Below are positions 1 to 8,927 of a DNA stretch of 64,000 bases, one piece after another (positions within the stretch are counted from its first letter, which is position 1; the number at the start of each line of letters is the position of its first letter). The translations under genes and the position numbers were made by a program. The stretch comes from Streptomyces capillispiralis (GTDB lineage: Bacteria > Actinomycetota > Actinomycetes > Streptomycetales > Streptomycetaceae): the NCBI RefSeq assembly GCF_007829875.1, contig NZ_VIWV01000001.1:5426501-5490500 (forward strand). Reading direction: 5' to 3'. Under the pieces are notes generated by a model that was given only the letters and a program-made list of their open reading frames with translations, was not told the origin of the DNA and did not search any database.

Positions 1-18
1 CTTCACACCTACGGTCCC

Positions 19-53
19 GTTCGAAGTTACGAGCGCTATTCGATATGTCGAAC
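19..53 (+). promoter_or_regulatory. Tandem pentose-regulon operator, transport operon
   Basis: Two 16-bp boxes start 19 bp apart. Box A (19-34) is GTTCGAAGTTACGAGC and box B (38-53) is ATTCGATATGTCGAAC. Both fit GTTCG-N2-AT-N2-CGAAC imperfectly. The whole 35-bp block matches 27 of 35 positions of the block at 8945-8979 upstream of the arabinanase operon. Box B ends 20 nt before the first possible start codon, a position suited to repression. The regulator family is not identifiable from this window. Confidence 0.6.
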
Positions 54-73
54 ATGGCAATCTCTTCAAGCAG

Positions 74-1435
74 ATGGGGCAGGGCATGGGACGACCTGGC
101 CTGGATCGCAGGCAACTCCTCACCGGACTGGGCGGGTTGACGATCGCCGGAAGCTTCGGCTTCGCGGCGCTCGGAACCGGAGCCGACGCGCTCGCCTCCG
201 GAGCGGACACCCGGGTGCGCTACTGGAACCTCTTCAGCGGCGGCGACGGCTACAACATGATCGGGATGCTGGACTCCTTCCGCGCGGAGAACCCCGGCAT
301 CGACGTGAAGGACTCCACCCTCCAGTGGGGCAACCCCTACTACACCAAGCTCGCGATGGCCGCCGCGGGCAACCGCGCGCCGGACCTCGCCGTCATGCAC
401 CTCGGCCGGGTCCCCGGATTCTCCCCGGGCCGCCTCCTCGACCCCTGGGACGTGGACCTGCTCGCCCGGTACGGGGTGCGTGAGGAGGACTTCAACCCCG
501 ACCTGTGGAAGCGCGCCGTCGTCGACGGCAAGCTCTACGCCCTCCCCCTCGACATCCACGTACAGCTCTGCTTCTACCGCCGGGACGTACTGAGGAAGGC
601 GGGCCTGCTCGACGGCGACGGCCGGATGGTGCCGGTGACGTCGGCCGAGGAGTGGTTCGACGTGCTGAAGCAGGCGAAGAAGGCCACCCGCGGCGGACTG
701 CAGACCCTCGGCCTGCACGTCAACGACCTCAACATCCAGTGGTGGATGTTCGTCGCCTTCTACACCCAGCTCGGCGGCACCTGGTTCGACGCCGCCAACA
801 CCGAGGTCACCTTCGACACCGGCAAGGCCACCGAGGTCCTGGAGTTCCTGCGCCGGCACATCACCGACGGCTACACCGTCCCCGGGGCCGCCGACGCCGA
901 ACAGTTCGTCAACGGCGCCCCGTTCACCCTGGAGGGCAACTGGTCGGTGCCGGTCTTCGACACCGCGAAGCTCGACTACGGCGCGGTCCCGCTGCCGCCC
1001 GTCTTCGGCCGCCCGGCCACCCACGCCGAGTCCCACGCCTTCGTGCTGCCGCACCAGTCCGGCCGCGGCGGCACCGGCAACGACGCCGCCCACCGGCTCG
1101 CCGCCTACGTCGTGCAGCACGCCCGCCAGTGGGCCGGCGGCGGCCACATCCCCGCCCACACGCCGACCCTGTCCTCGGCCGCGTACAAGAAGCTGAAGCC
1201 GCAGAGCGAGTACGTCTCCGCGATGGACCACCAGGCCACCGAGCCGAAGGTGTGGTTCGCCGGCTCCACCGGACTGCTCGCCCAGCGCGTCGGCCCCGTC
1301 GTGATGGCCTCCACCGCCGGTTCCGCCAAGCCGGAGGCCGCGGCCCGCCGCATGGAGGGCGTCCTCGCCCACCTGCTCACCATGAAGAACCCGATGGACG
1401 GCCGGACCGCCGCCGAGGGAGGTGCGGCCGCATGA
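74..1435 (+). CDS. ABC sugar transporter solute-binding protein, Tat-type signal
   Basis: This is an extracellular sugar-binding protein of a CUT1-type ABC importer, 453 aa. The N-terminus carries a twin-arginine motif (DRRQLLTG, about residues 11-18) followed by a Gly/Ala-rich hydrophobic stretch, so export is probably by Tat. The mature part (RVRYWNLFSGGDG onward) has the look of family 1 solute-binding proteins. ATG 86 is an alternative start in the same frame and neither start has a strong ribosome site. The stop overlaps the start of the next permease (ATGA). Context (GH51 arabinofuranosidase in the same operon, operator boxes just upstream) suggests arabinose-containing oligosaccharides as substrate; that is inference. 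Confidence 0.85.
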   Translation: MGQGMGRPGLDRRQLLTGLGGLTIAGSFGFAALGTGADALASGADTRVRYWNLFSGGDGYNMIGMLDSFRAENPGIDVKDSTLQWGNPYYTKLAMAAAGNRAPDLAVMHLGRVPGFSPGRLLDPWDVDLLARYGVREEDFNPDLWKRAVVDGKLYALPLDIHVQLCFYRRDVLRKAGLLDGDGRMVPVTSAEEWFDVLKQAKKATRGGLQTLGLHVNDLNIQWWMFVAFYTQLGGTWFDAANTEVTFDTGKATEVLEFLRRHITDGYTVPGAADAEQFVNGAPFTLEGNWSVPVFDTAKLDYGAVPLPPVFGRPATHAESHAFVLPHQSGRGGTGNDAAHRLAAYVVQHARQWAGGGHIPAHTPTLSSAAYKKLKPQSEYVSAMDHQATEPKVWFAGSTGLLAQRVGPVVMASTAGSAKPEAAARRMEGVLAHLLTMKNPMDGRTAAEGGAAA

Positions 1436-2373
1436 CGACCGCCAGTGCCGAGACCGTCGTCGCCCCGGCGCCCGCGAAGGCCGCCGCCGGCACCGCCACC
1501 GCCCGCCGCCGCCAGGGCTTCCAGCACGGCGGATGGTTCGTCGCCCCGTTCCTGACGCTGTTCGCCCTGTTCGTGATCTGGCCGCTGCTGCGGGGCCTGT
1601 GGCTCAGCTTCACCGACGCCAACATCTCCGGCGACGAGGCGAACTTCGTCGGCCTCGACAACTACCGCGAGGCCCTCCACGACGACCTGATGTGGGACTC
1701 CCTCGGCCACAGCGCCTACTTCACGCTGCTGGTCGTGCCCTGCATCACCGTCCTGGCGTTCGGGCTGGCCATGCTCGCCCACCACATCGAACGCGGCAAG
1801 TGGCTGTGGCGGCTCTGCTTCTTCCTGCCGTTCCTGCTGCCGTCCACCGTCGCCGGCAACCTCTGGCAGTGGCTGTTCAACCCCGGCACCGGCATGGTCA
1901 ACCACGTCTTCGGCATCGAGACCCCGTGGCTGTCCGACACGTCGTACGCCATGCTCGCCGTCGTCATCTGCACCCTGTGGTGGACGGTCGGCTTCAGCTT
2001 CCTGCTCTACCTCGCCGCCCTCCAGGGCATCCCCGCCCACCTGTACGAGGCGGCCACACTGGACGGCGCGAACGCCTGGCGCCGCATCGTCCACATCACC
2101 CTGCCGATGCTGCGCAACATCACCGGCCTGGTGATCGCCCTGCAGATCCTCGCCTCGCTCCAGGTCTTCGACCAGGCCGTCGTCATGATGGACTTCGGCC
2201 CCGGCCCCGAGGACTCCACCCGCACCTTCGTGCAGTTCACCCTCGAAGAGGGCTTCACCGCCTACCGCGTGGGCTACGCCTCCGCGATCTCCATCATCTT
2301 CTTCGTGCTCATCGCGGCCGTCGCCCTCGCACGGATGTGGCTGCTGCGCAACCGTGAGGAGGGCGGCCGATGA
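1432..2373 (+). CDS. ABC sugar transporter permease, MalF-like
   Basis: This is an inner-membrane permease of the sugar importer, 313 aa, with six predicted membrane spans beginning at WFVAPFLTLFALFVIWPLL. The EAA loop that docks the ATPase is visible as YEAATLDGANAWRRIVHITL. The start codon overlaps the stop of the binding-protein gene (ATGA) and has GAGGGAGG as ribosome site. Translational coupling continues into the second permease. No ATPase gene follows; in Streptomyces, CUT1 importers of this layout are commonly energised by the shared ATPase MsiK encoded elsewhere, so that is the likely partner. Confidence 0.88.
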   Translation: MTTASAETVVAPAPAKAAAGTATARRRQGFQHGGWFVAPFLTLFALFVIWPLLRGLWLSFTDANISGDEANFVGLDNYREALHDDLMWDSLGHSAYFTLLVVPCITVLAFGLAMLAHHIERGKWLWRLCFFLPFLLPSTVAGNLWQWLFNPGTGMVNHVFGIETPWLSDTSYAMLAVVICTLWWTVGFSFLLYLAALQGIPAHLYEAATLDGANAWRRIVHITLPMLRNITGLVIALQILASLQVFDQAVVMMDFGPGPEDSTRTFVQFTLEEGFTAYRVGYASAISIIFFVLIAAVALARMWLLRNREEGGR

Positions 2374-3233
2374 CCACCGCCGCAGCACCGATACGGACCA
2401 GGGCCCGCCGGGGCTGGACCCCGAGCCAGATCGTCCTCACCCTCCTCGGCACCGCCGTCGCCGCGGTGATCGTGTCGCCCCTGGCCTGGGCCCTGTTCAC
2501 CTCCCTGAAGTCGGAGACGGAGGCCGTCGAGGTACCCCCGCACTGGCTGCCCGAGGACTGGACCGGCCAGGCCTGGACGGCGATGTTCGAGACCGGCAAC
2601 ATCACCAACTGGTTCGTGAACTCCCTCGTCGTCTCCGTCTGCGTCACCACCGTCGTCCTGATGGTGAGCGCCCTGGCCGGATACGGCTTCGCCCGCACCG
2701 AGTTCCGCGGCAAGGCCGTCCTGATGGGCGTGGTGATGGCCGGCCTGATGATCTCCCCGGCGGTCCTCGGCGTCCCGCTGTTCACCACCGTCCAGCAGAT
2801 GGGCATGGTCGACACCTACTGGGGCATGATCCTGCCGCAGTGCGCGCCCGCCGCCATGGTCTACATCCTCTACAAGTTCTTCCAGGGCATCCCGCGCGAA
2901 CTGGAGGAGGCCGCCTTCATCGACGGCGCCGGCCGCTGGCGCGTCTTCTTCACGATCATCCTGCCGCTGTCGCGCCCCTCGCTCGCCGCGGTCGGCATCT
3001 TCACCTTCATCAGCTCCTGGAACAACTTCCTGTGGCCGTACATGGTGACCAACAACCCCGACCTGATGACCATGCCGAACGGCATCGCGACCGTCATGAA
3101 CTCCTACGGCATCCAGTGGGCCCAGCTCATGGCCGGCGGCCTGATGGCGGGCCTGCCGCTGATCATCGTCTTCGTCTTCTTCCAGCGGCAGATCGTGGCG
3201 GGCGTCGCCCACACGGGACTGGCGGGCCAGTGA
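2370..3233 (+). CDS. ABC sugar transporter permease, MalG-like
   Basis: This is the second permease of the importer, 287 aa. It has a short cytoplasmic N-terminus, six membrane spans, and the EAA loop as ELEEAAFIDGAGRWRVFF. It starts at an ATGA overlap with the first permease, preceded by GGAGG. The gene sits between the first permease and the GH51 enzyme, giving the order binding protein, permease, permease, intracellular glycosidase: import of oligosaccharides and cleavage inside the cell. The substrate is inferred from the neighbouring enzyme only. Confidence 0.88.
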   Translation: MTTAAAPIRTRARRGWTPSQIVLTLLGTAVAAVIVSPLAWALFTSLKSETEAVEVPPHWLPEDWTGQAWTAMFETGNITNWFVNSLVVSVCVTTVVLMVSALAGYGFARTEFRGKAVLMGVVMAGLMISPAVLGVPLFTTVQQMGMVDTYWGMILPQCAPAAMVYILYKFFQGIPRELEEAAFIDGAGRWRVFFTIILPLSRPSLAAVGIFTFISSWNNFLWPYMVTNNPDLMTMPNGIATVMNSYGIQWAQLMAGGLMAGLPLIIVFVFFQRQIVAGVAHTGLAGQ

Positions 3234-3292
3234 CCGCCGCCCACGACCCGCAGCCGCAACGCAACGTGAACCCCCTGATCCGAAAGGCGCAC

Positions 3293-4798
3293 ATGCGAAC
3301 CGCCCGCTTCACCCTCGATCCCGCCTTCACCGTCGGCGAAGTCAACCCCCGCCTGTTCGGCTCGTTCGTGGAACACCTCGGCCGCTGCGTCTACACCGGC
3401 GTCTTCGAACCCGGCCACCCCACCGCGGACGCGGACGGCATCCGCCAGGACGTCCTGGACCTGGTCCGCGAACTCGGCGTCACCGCCATCCGCTACCCCG
3501 GCGGCAACTTCGTCTCCGGCTACAAGTGGGAGGACTCCGTCGGCCCGGTGGAGGACCGCCCCCGCCGCCTCGACCTCGCCTGGCGCTCCACGGAGACCAA
3601 CCGCTTCGGCCTGTCCGAGTACATCGCCTTCCTCAGGAAGATCGGCCCCCAGGCCGAACCGATGATGGCGGTCAACCTCGGCACCCGGGGCGTCGCCGAG
3701 GCCCTGGAGCTCCAGGAGTACGCCAACCACCCCGCCGGCACGGCCCTGTCGGACCTGCGCGTCGAGCACGGCGACAAGGACCCGTTCGGCATCCGCATGT
3801 GGTGCCTCGGCAATGAGATGGACGGCCCCTGGCAGACCGGCCACAAGACCGCCGAGGAGTACGGCCGTATCGCCGCCGAGACGGCCCGCGCCATGCGCCA
3901 GATCGACCCGGGCGTCGAACTCGTCGCCTGCGGCTCCTCCGGCCAGTCCATGGAGACCTTCGCCGAGTGGGAGGCGACGGTCCTGAAGGAGACGTACGAC
4001 CTCGTCGACTACATCTCCCTGCACGCCTACTACGAGCCGCTCGACGGCGACGTCGACTCCTTCCTCGCCTCCGCCGTGGACATGGAGTCCTTCATCGAGA
4101 ACGTCGTCGCCACCTGCGACCACGTCGGCGCCCGCCTGAAGTCCAAGAAGAAGATCAACCTCTCCTTCGACGAGTGGAACGTCTGGTACCTGTCCCGCAC
4201 CGAGGCGCAGGTCAGCGCGCTGGACTGGCCGGAGGCGCCGCGTCTGCTGGAGGACAACTACAGCGTCACCGACGCGGTCGTCTTCGGCTCGCTGCTGATC
4301 GCCCTGCTCCGGCACGCCGACCGCGTCACCGTCGCCTGCCTCGCGCAGCTCGTCAACGTGATCGCCCCGATCATGACCGAGCCGGGCGGCCCGGCCTGGC
4401 GGCAGACCACGTTCTTCCCGTTCTCCCAGGCCTCGCGGTACGGCCGGGGCGAGGTGCTCGACGTCCGCGTGGACTCGCCGACGTACGAGACGAGGAAGTA
4501 CGGCGAGACGGACCTGCTGCACGCCACCGCCGTGCGCGCCGACGACGGCTCGGTGACCGTGTTCGCGGTCAACCGCGGCCGCACCGCGTCGCTGCCCCTC
4601 GACGTCGCGCTCGGCGGCCTGGGGGTCACGTCGGTCGTGGAGCACAGCGTGCTCTCGGACGCCGACCCGGACGCCCGCAACACCCTCGCCGAACCGGAGC
4701 GGGTCACCCCGCACGCGGCCGAGGGCACGACCCTGGCCGACGGCCGTCTGTCCGCCGTGCTGGAGCCGCTGTCCTGGAACGTGATCCGGCTGGCCTGA
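3293..4798 (+). CDS. Alpha-L-arabinofuranosidase, GH51
   Basis: This intracellular enzyme, 501 aa, removes terminal alpha-L-arabinofuranosyl residues from imported arabino-oligosaccharides. No signal peptide is seen. GH51 hallmarks are clear: the N-terminal FGSFVEHLGR motif, the acid/base in CLGNEMDG (Glu175) and the nucleophile in FDEWNVWY (Glu294). These two numbers are the same as in the well-studied Geobacillus stearothermophilus GH51 enzyme. The length is typical of the family. ATG 3293 is chosen because GAAAGG lies 6 nt upstream; GTG 3266 would add an unlikely leader. It is the last gene of the transport operon and a terminator hairpin follows the stop. Confidence 0.95.
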   Translation: MRTARFTLDPAFTVGEVNPRLFGSFVEHLGRCVYTGVFEPGHPTADADGIRQDVLDLVRELGVTAIRYPGGNFVSGYKWEDSVGPVEDRPRRLDLAWRSTETNRFGLSEYIAFLRKIGPQAEPMMAVNLGTRGVAEALELQEYANHPAGTALSDLRVEHGDKDPFGIRMWCLGNEMDGPWQTGHKTAEEYGRIAAETARAMRQIDPGVELVACGSSGQSMETFAEWEATVLKETYDLVDYISLHAYYEPLDGDVDSFLASAVDMESFIENVVATCDHVGARLKSKKKINLSFDEWNVWYLSRTEAQVSALDWPEAPRLLEDNYSVTDAVVFGSLLIALLRHADRVTVACLAQLVNVIAPIMTEPGGPAWRQTTFFPFSQASRYGRGEVLDVRVDSPTYETRKYGETDLLHATAVRADDGSVTVFAVNRGRTASLPLDVALGGLGVTSVVEHSVLSDADPDARNTLAEPERVTPHAAEGTTLADGRLSAVLEPLSWNVIRLA

Positions 4799-4838
4799 GC
4801 CCCGCCGGAGGCGGTGGACCCACCCTTCCGGCGGGCTC
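4797..4838. terminator. Convergent terminator hairpin
   Basis: A stem formed by GAGCCCCGCCGGA and TCCGGCGGGCTC, with one bulged base, lies between the converging ends of the GH51 gene and the GH35-like gene. It can serve both strands. Confidence 0.6.
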
Positions 4839-7689
4839 ACTTCCCGGGTGCGTCCACCGCCTCCACCGGAACGCCGCCCAGCGCGGCCCCCAGCAGCGTC
4901 AGCCGTACGTCCCGCGGCCCCGCCGGTGTGGTCCCGTCCGACAACACCGCCAGGGCGAGTGTGTTGGCCCCACGTGTGCGCAGGATCCCGTTCGGCAGGA
5001 CGAAGGTGTGCTGCGGGCCCACGTCGTTGATGTACTGGCCCAGGTTCCAGCCGTTGAGGAAGATCTGCACGCGGTAGGCGCGCCCCGGGTCGTCCTCCAG
5101 GGTGAGCCCGATCGACGCGTCCACCTCCGCGGGGACGTCCAGCCGGAAGCCCGCCCGGTACCAGGCCACTCCCTGCCGCCGATCCTCGCGCGGCAGGTCC
5201 ACGGCCCGCCACTCCCGGTCGTCGTGGCCCGGCAGGTGCCAGCCCTTCCGCTCCCCGTACAGCCCGCCGTTGTTCAGCGGCCCGCGCACCCGGTCCGGGG
5301 CCGCGGCCCCCTGGATCCGCCAGTCCACGCTCCGGGAGCCGCCCCCGAAACCGGCGGACACGAGCCCGCGCGCGGCCCTGTGCGTGTCCCGCGCGGTGCC
5401 CTCCGCCCGCTCGTCCCCGGCGTGCTGCATCGGCCGGACGAGCACGGACAGCACGTGCGGCCCCCGCGCGCGCAGCTTCTTCGGCACGTCGAAGGCGGCC
5501 GTCGCCGTCCAGGTGCCCCTGGCCGCGGTCTTGTCGTCCGGCACCGGCATGCGGTGGGTGCCCAGGGGCCGCCCGTCCAGCCACGCCATCAGCAGCCCCT
5601 GCGTACCGGTGCTGTAGGTCAGCGACACCGACTCGATGCCCCGGGTGTCCTCGAACCGCCCCCGGTACCAGACGTCGCCGTAGTGGAAGCCGTAGTCGTC
5701 CGCGAAGAGGACGGGGCCGTCCCCGGGCACGGGGGTGGTGCTGTGCGACGTGGCGCGGTCGGCGGCCGGCCACGCCGAGTCGTCGAAGTCCGGCTCGGAC
5801 TCCGGGTTCTCGGCCCGCCGCCGCCATCCGGCCGGCACCGGCAGCGGCACCGCGGGCGCGCCCGGCATCAGCCCCTCCATCACCAGGCTCCCGGCGCGGC
5901 TGAGCCGGGTGCGCACCGGCTGCCCGTTCCAGGTCACGCCGGTGACCCCGCGCGGCGCCCACACCTCCAGGCCGGTCTCGCCGACGACATCGCCGACGAG
6001 GTGGACGGTGGAGCCGCGCACGGTGGCCGAGCGCAGCAGCGCCGGGCCGTACACCAGCAGCGCGCCGGAGGGGGTCTCGTACGGCCACAGGCGCAGCGCG
6101 GTCGCGTCGTCGGCGAACAGCAGCACCATGGGCGTGTCGGAGTCCCCGCCCTCGATGAGCACCCGGCTCAGCCCGCCCGGGCCGAGCGGCACCACGATGT
6201 TCAGCCTGCCCCGGTCGTAGGACCACGCGGGTTCGTCGTCCAGCCGGTTGGTGACCGGCTGCTTCTCGCAGTCCAGCGCCACCTGCGCGGTCTCCCCGCC
6301 GCGGCCCGCGAACACGGCGATGTCCTGCCGGCCGGCGGTCATGCTCAGCATGGGCTGCGCGGTGGTGAACGCCAGCCGGCGCCGGCCCAGTTCCAGGCCG
6401 GTGGTGAGCAGCTTGGCGTCGCGCGGCCCCACGGTGACCGGCACGTCGATGCCGGAGTCCGGCAGCAGCGAGGTGATCTCCTCGGCGGAGTCGTTGCGCA
6501 CGACGTACACCTGGGCGCCGGTGTCGGGGTTGGCCAGGTGGCGCACGTCGAGCCGTTCGTCCCGGGCCCGCACCCCGGGGGCCGCGTCCAGCCGCGCGAG
6601 GTCGGGCACGGTCCGCACCAGGTGCCCGAGCTGGTGCAGCGGGGCCAGCCGCGGCGTGGGCCGGCGGCCCTCGTCGATCGGGGCCCCGAAGTCGTACGAG
6701 GTGTAGACGCCCGGCGCGGGCAGCCAGCCCCACGAGGTCCCGCCGAACGCCATGCGGACGTTGTGCACGGTCACGCCCTCGGCGAGGTGGCCGAGGTGCT
6801 CGCGCCGCTCCTGCGCGGCGTCACGGGCCCGCCGCACCTCGGCGTACCCCTTGCCGCCGGACGCCACCCCGCCCCACCCGTCGGCCGCGCCGCCGGGCGC
6901 TCCCGTCCGGAACCCGGGCGCCTTCCGCGGACCGGCCGGGCGCTCGCCGAGGTACGCGTCCGCGTGGAAGAGCGGTACGTCGATGCGGTCGGCGCGCACC
7001 TTCGCGTACAGGTGGTCCAGGTAGGCCCGCCCGGCCGGATCGTCGGCGGGCACGTCCGAGCCGTCCTCGAACTGGTACAGCAGTACGGTGCCGCCGCCCG
7101 CGGTGAACAGATGCCGGACGGCGATGGCGTCGACCGCGCTCAGCCACTCGTCGACGTGCCGCAGGTACTCCGGGTCGGCGGTCCGTGCGGTGCCCCCGAC
7201 GCCCGTCAGCCATCCGGGGAACCCGCCGGCGTCGACATCGGCGCCGATGTACGGCCCCGGGCGCAGGATGACGTACAGCCGCTCCTCGGCGGCCGTGCTC
7301 AGGAACCGGTGCAGATCCCGCACCCCGGTGAAGTCGTACGCGCCGGGCGCGGGGGAGTGGTGGTTCCACGCCACGGGGACGCTGACCGCGTTGTGTCCGT
7401 GGGCGCGCAGCTTCTGCAGCACGTCCCGCCACAGGGACGGGCTCGGCAGCCGGAAGGGGTGCATCTCCCCCGACCACAGCACCAGGCGCCGGCCGTCGAC
7501 CAGCAGCGAGTGCCGGTCGTAGCCGATCCGGTGGCGCCTGCCGTCCGCGCTCGGCGGGGGCGGCGGCGGGCCCGTGGGCACGCTGCGCGGCCCGTGCGCG
7601 CCGGTCGCCGCCCCGCCGCTGCCGGCGAGCGCGAGACCGAGCGCCGCCGTGCCGGCCAGGGCGGTGAAGGTACGCCTGCTGAGCTCCAA
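4837..7689 (-). CDS. Secreted GH35-like protein lacking the catalytic glutamates
   Basis: This 950-aa protein has the multidomain layout of fungal-type GH35 beta-galactosidases: catalytic barrel, then beta domains and jelly-roll modules. A Tat-type signal (LSRRTFTALAG) is at the N-terminus. Family signatures include RPGPYIGADVDAGGFPGWL (about 143-161) and the later FGGTSWGW and YTSYDFG motifs. However, the usual ENE acid/base motif reads E208-D209-G210, and the usual nucleophile motif EFxGG before the WGG reads GAPGG near residue 263, so both catalytic Glu seem replaced by Gly. The start is TTG at 7689, with AGGAGG 7 nt upstream and the twin arginines right after it. It may be a sugar-binding protein or use different chemistry. 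Confidence 0.8.
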   Translation of the reverse strand: MELSRRTFTALAGTAALGLALAGSGGAATGAHGPRSVPTGPPPPPPSADGRRHRIGYDRHSLLVDGRRLVLWSGEMHPFRLPSPSLWRDVLQKLRAHGHNAVSVPVAWNHHSPAPGAYDFTGVRDLHRFLSTAAEERLYVILRPGPYIGADVDAGGFPGWLTGVGGTARTADPEYLRHVDEWLSAVDAIAVRHLFTAGGGTVLLYQFEDGSDVPADDPAGRAYLDHLYAKVRADRIDVPLFHADAYLGERPAGPRKAPGFRTGAPGGAADGWGGVASGGKGYAEVRRARDAAQERREHLGHLAEGVTVHNVRMAFGGTSWGWLPAPGVYTSYDFGAPIDEGRRPTPRLAPLHQLGHLVRTVPDLARLDAAPGVRARDERLDVRHLANPDTGAQVYVVRNDSAEEITSLLPDSGIDVPVTVGPRDAKLLTTGLELGRRRLAFTTAQPMLSMTAGRQDIAVFAGRGGETAQVALDCEKQPVTNRLDDEPAWSYDRGRLNIVVPLGPGGLSRVLIEGGDSDTPMVLLFADDATALRLWPYETPSGALLVYGPALLRSATVRGSTVHLVGDVVGETGLEVWAPRGVTGVTWNGQPVRTRLSRAGSLVMEGLMPGAPAVPLPVPAGWRRRAENPESEPDFDDSAWPAADRATSHSTTPVPGDGPVLFADDYGFHYGDVWYRGRFEDTRGIESVSLTYSTGTQGLLMAWLDGRPLGTHRMPVPDDKTAARGTWTATAAFDVPKKLRARGPHVLSVLVRPMQHAGDERAEGTARDTHRAARGLVSAGFGGGSRSVDWRIQGAAAPDRVRGPLNNGGLYGERKGWHLPGHDDREWRAVDLPREDRRQGVAWYRAGFRLDVPAEVDASIGLTLEDDPGRAYRVQIFLNGWNLGQYINDVGPQHTFVLPNGILRTRGANTLALAVLSDGTTPAGPRDVRLTLLGAALGGVPVEAVDAPGK

Positions 7690-8047
7690 GGGAGCGCCTC
7701 CTGTTGGGGTGCCACAAGGGGTGCTGGTGGGCCATTGTCCATGAACCGGCACCACTCCGTTCACACCCGGGCCCCTTTATGCCCCTTATGTGAGGGTGTG
7801 ATGGGGTGGAGCGTGACGGGGTGGAAGTGAATGGCCGGAGTTCACTCTGTCCGCCGGTCGCGCGGGTCCATACGATGCGAGCGCTCCCGGCCTTCACCGC
7901 ATCTTCATGCCTCCTTCACGGGGTCGGGGGCTCATGTGCGTGCGCTTCTGTCATGTGCATGACGCTTCAATCAAGGCAAGCGATCAAGGCAAACGACCAA
8001 GGCAAGCGATCACGGTTGTTTCACCCCCCACCGAAGGATGGAGAACC
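7690..8047. other. Divergent promoter region, GH35-like and DUF4360 genes
   Basis: This 358-bp non-coding stretch separates two divergent genes for secreted proteins. It holds a 13-bp direct repeat with a 15-bp period (GTGAYGGGGTGGA at 7798-7810 and 7813-7825) and the tandem repeat at 7970-8008. No copy of the GTTCG operator is visible here. No obvious small ORF or RNA gene was recognised. Confidence 0.5.
7970..8008 (+). repeat. 13-bp tandem repeat, three copies
   Basis: Three contiguous units read ATCAAGGCAAGCG, ATCAAGGCAAACG and ACCAAGGCAAGCG, followed by the partial unit ATCACGG. The array ends 39 bp before the start of the DUF4360 gene, so it lies in its promoter or leader. The A-rich units stand out from the surrounding GC-rich DNA. 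Confidence 0.8.
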
Positions 8048-8701
8048 ATGGCTGGTGGACTGCTCCTGAGTGCGGCGGCGGCCGCGCTCCTGACCGCCGC
8101 GTTACCCGCGCACAGCCCGGCGTCCGGGTTCGACGACCCGCCGCCGGACAAGATCGTCATCGATGTCGCCACAGTGAACGGTTCCGGATGCCCGAAGGGC
8201 ACCGCCGCGGTCGCCGTCTCCGCGGACAACACCGCGTTCACCGTGACGTACAGCGACTACCTCGCCCAGGCGGGCGGGGGCTCCGATCCCACCGCATACC
8301 GCAAGAACTGCCAGCTCAGCCTGCTGGTCCACGTCCCGCAGGGCTTCACCTACGCCATCGCCGGCGCGGACTACCGGGGCTTCGCCTCGCTCCAGTCCGG
8401 CGCGAGCGGGACGCAGCGGGCGTCGTACTACTTCCAGGGCTCCCCGAACACGGAGCACCGCAGCCACGCGTTCGCCGGCCCCTACGACGACAACTGGCAG
8501 GCCACGGACACCACCGACTGGGCCCAGCTGGTCTACGCGCCCTGCGGGGTCCAGCGCAACTTCAACATCAACACGGAGCTGCGCGTCAGCGCGGGGACGG
8601 CGTCCTCGGACCAGGTCAGCTTCATGACGATGGACTCCACGGACGGTGACATCAGCACGGTCTACCACCTGGCGTGGAAGGAGTGCCCGGCGAAGTCGTG
8701 A
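8048..8701 (+). CDS. Secreted DUF4360 family protein
   Basis: This is a small secreted protein of unknown function, 217 aa. A signal peptide is visible (MAGGLLLSAAAAALLTAALPAHS). The mature part begins with DKIVIDVATVNGSGCPKGT, the N-terminal signature of DUF4360 proteins, and contains several Cys that may form disulfides. ATG 8048 is chosen because GGATGGAG precedes it and the signal peptide starts there; the longer upstream frame is not signal-like. Related proteins occur in many actinomycetes and in fungi as secreted cysteine-containing proteins. It is monocistronic, preceded by the 13-bp repeat array and followed by a terminator. Confidence 0.8.
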   Translation: MAGGLLLSAAAAALLTAALPAHSPASGFDDPPPDKIVIDVATVNGSGCPKGTAAVAVSADNTAFTVTYSDYLAQAGGGSDPTAYRKNCQLSLLVHVPQGFTYAIAGADYRGFASLQSGASGTQRASYYFQGSPNTEHRSHAFAGPYDDNWQATDTTDWAQLVYAPCGVQRNFNINTELRVSAGTASSDQVSFMTMDSTDGDISTVYHLAWKECPAKS

Positions 8702-8706
8702 CGCGG

Positions 8707-8731
8707 TGACCTGACCTGACCTGACCTGACC
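8707..8731 (+). repeat. TGACC pentanucleotide repeat, five copies
   Basis: Five perfect tandem copies of TGACC start 6 nt after the DUF4360 stop codon. This is a likely slippage-prone tract between the gene and its terminator. Confidence 0.9.
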
Positions 8732-8741
8732 CGGCCGGTCG

Positions 8742-8780
8742 GTGCGGCCCGTACGCCCGTGAAGGGTGTGCGGGCCGCAC
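8742..8780 (+). terminator. Terminator of the DUF4360 gene
   Basis: A long stem runs from GTGCGGCCCGTACGCCC to GGGTGTGCGGGCCGCAC with a 4-5 nt loop and two non-Watson-Crick positions. It is followed by TTT. Confidence 0.7.
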
Positions 8781-8927
8781 TTTGATGTCGCCGCCCGCCG
8801 ACCGGTCGGGGGCCGCGTCTCCCTCGACGAGCACCGCCGCGGGCTCCTCCGTGTCGATGTCGGTATCGCCGTCGTCGCACCCCGGGTCGAGTTGACTGAG
8901 GCCGCGCGGGGCATTGACGCGCAAGTG

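Noticed and set aside
74..4798. A dedicated ATPase for the first sugar importer
   Set aside because: No Walker motifs exist in this operon; the only ABC ATPase in the window is the double-domain CUT2 protein at 15872-17422, which belongs to the xylFGH-type importer.
3104..6733. Very long open frame on the minus strand across the GH51 and GH35-like genes
   Set aside because: It overlaps two clear enzymes, has Arg/Gly-rich shadow composition and no domain; this is the expected GC-bias artefact.
3967..7830. Plus-strand open frame of about 1290 codons opposite the GH35-like gene
   Set aside because: Composition is Arg/Pro/Val-rich without motifs, and the opposite strand encodes a recognisable enzyme family with a signal peptide.
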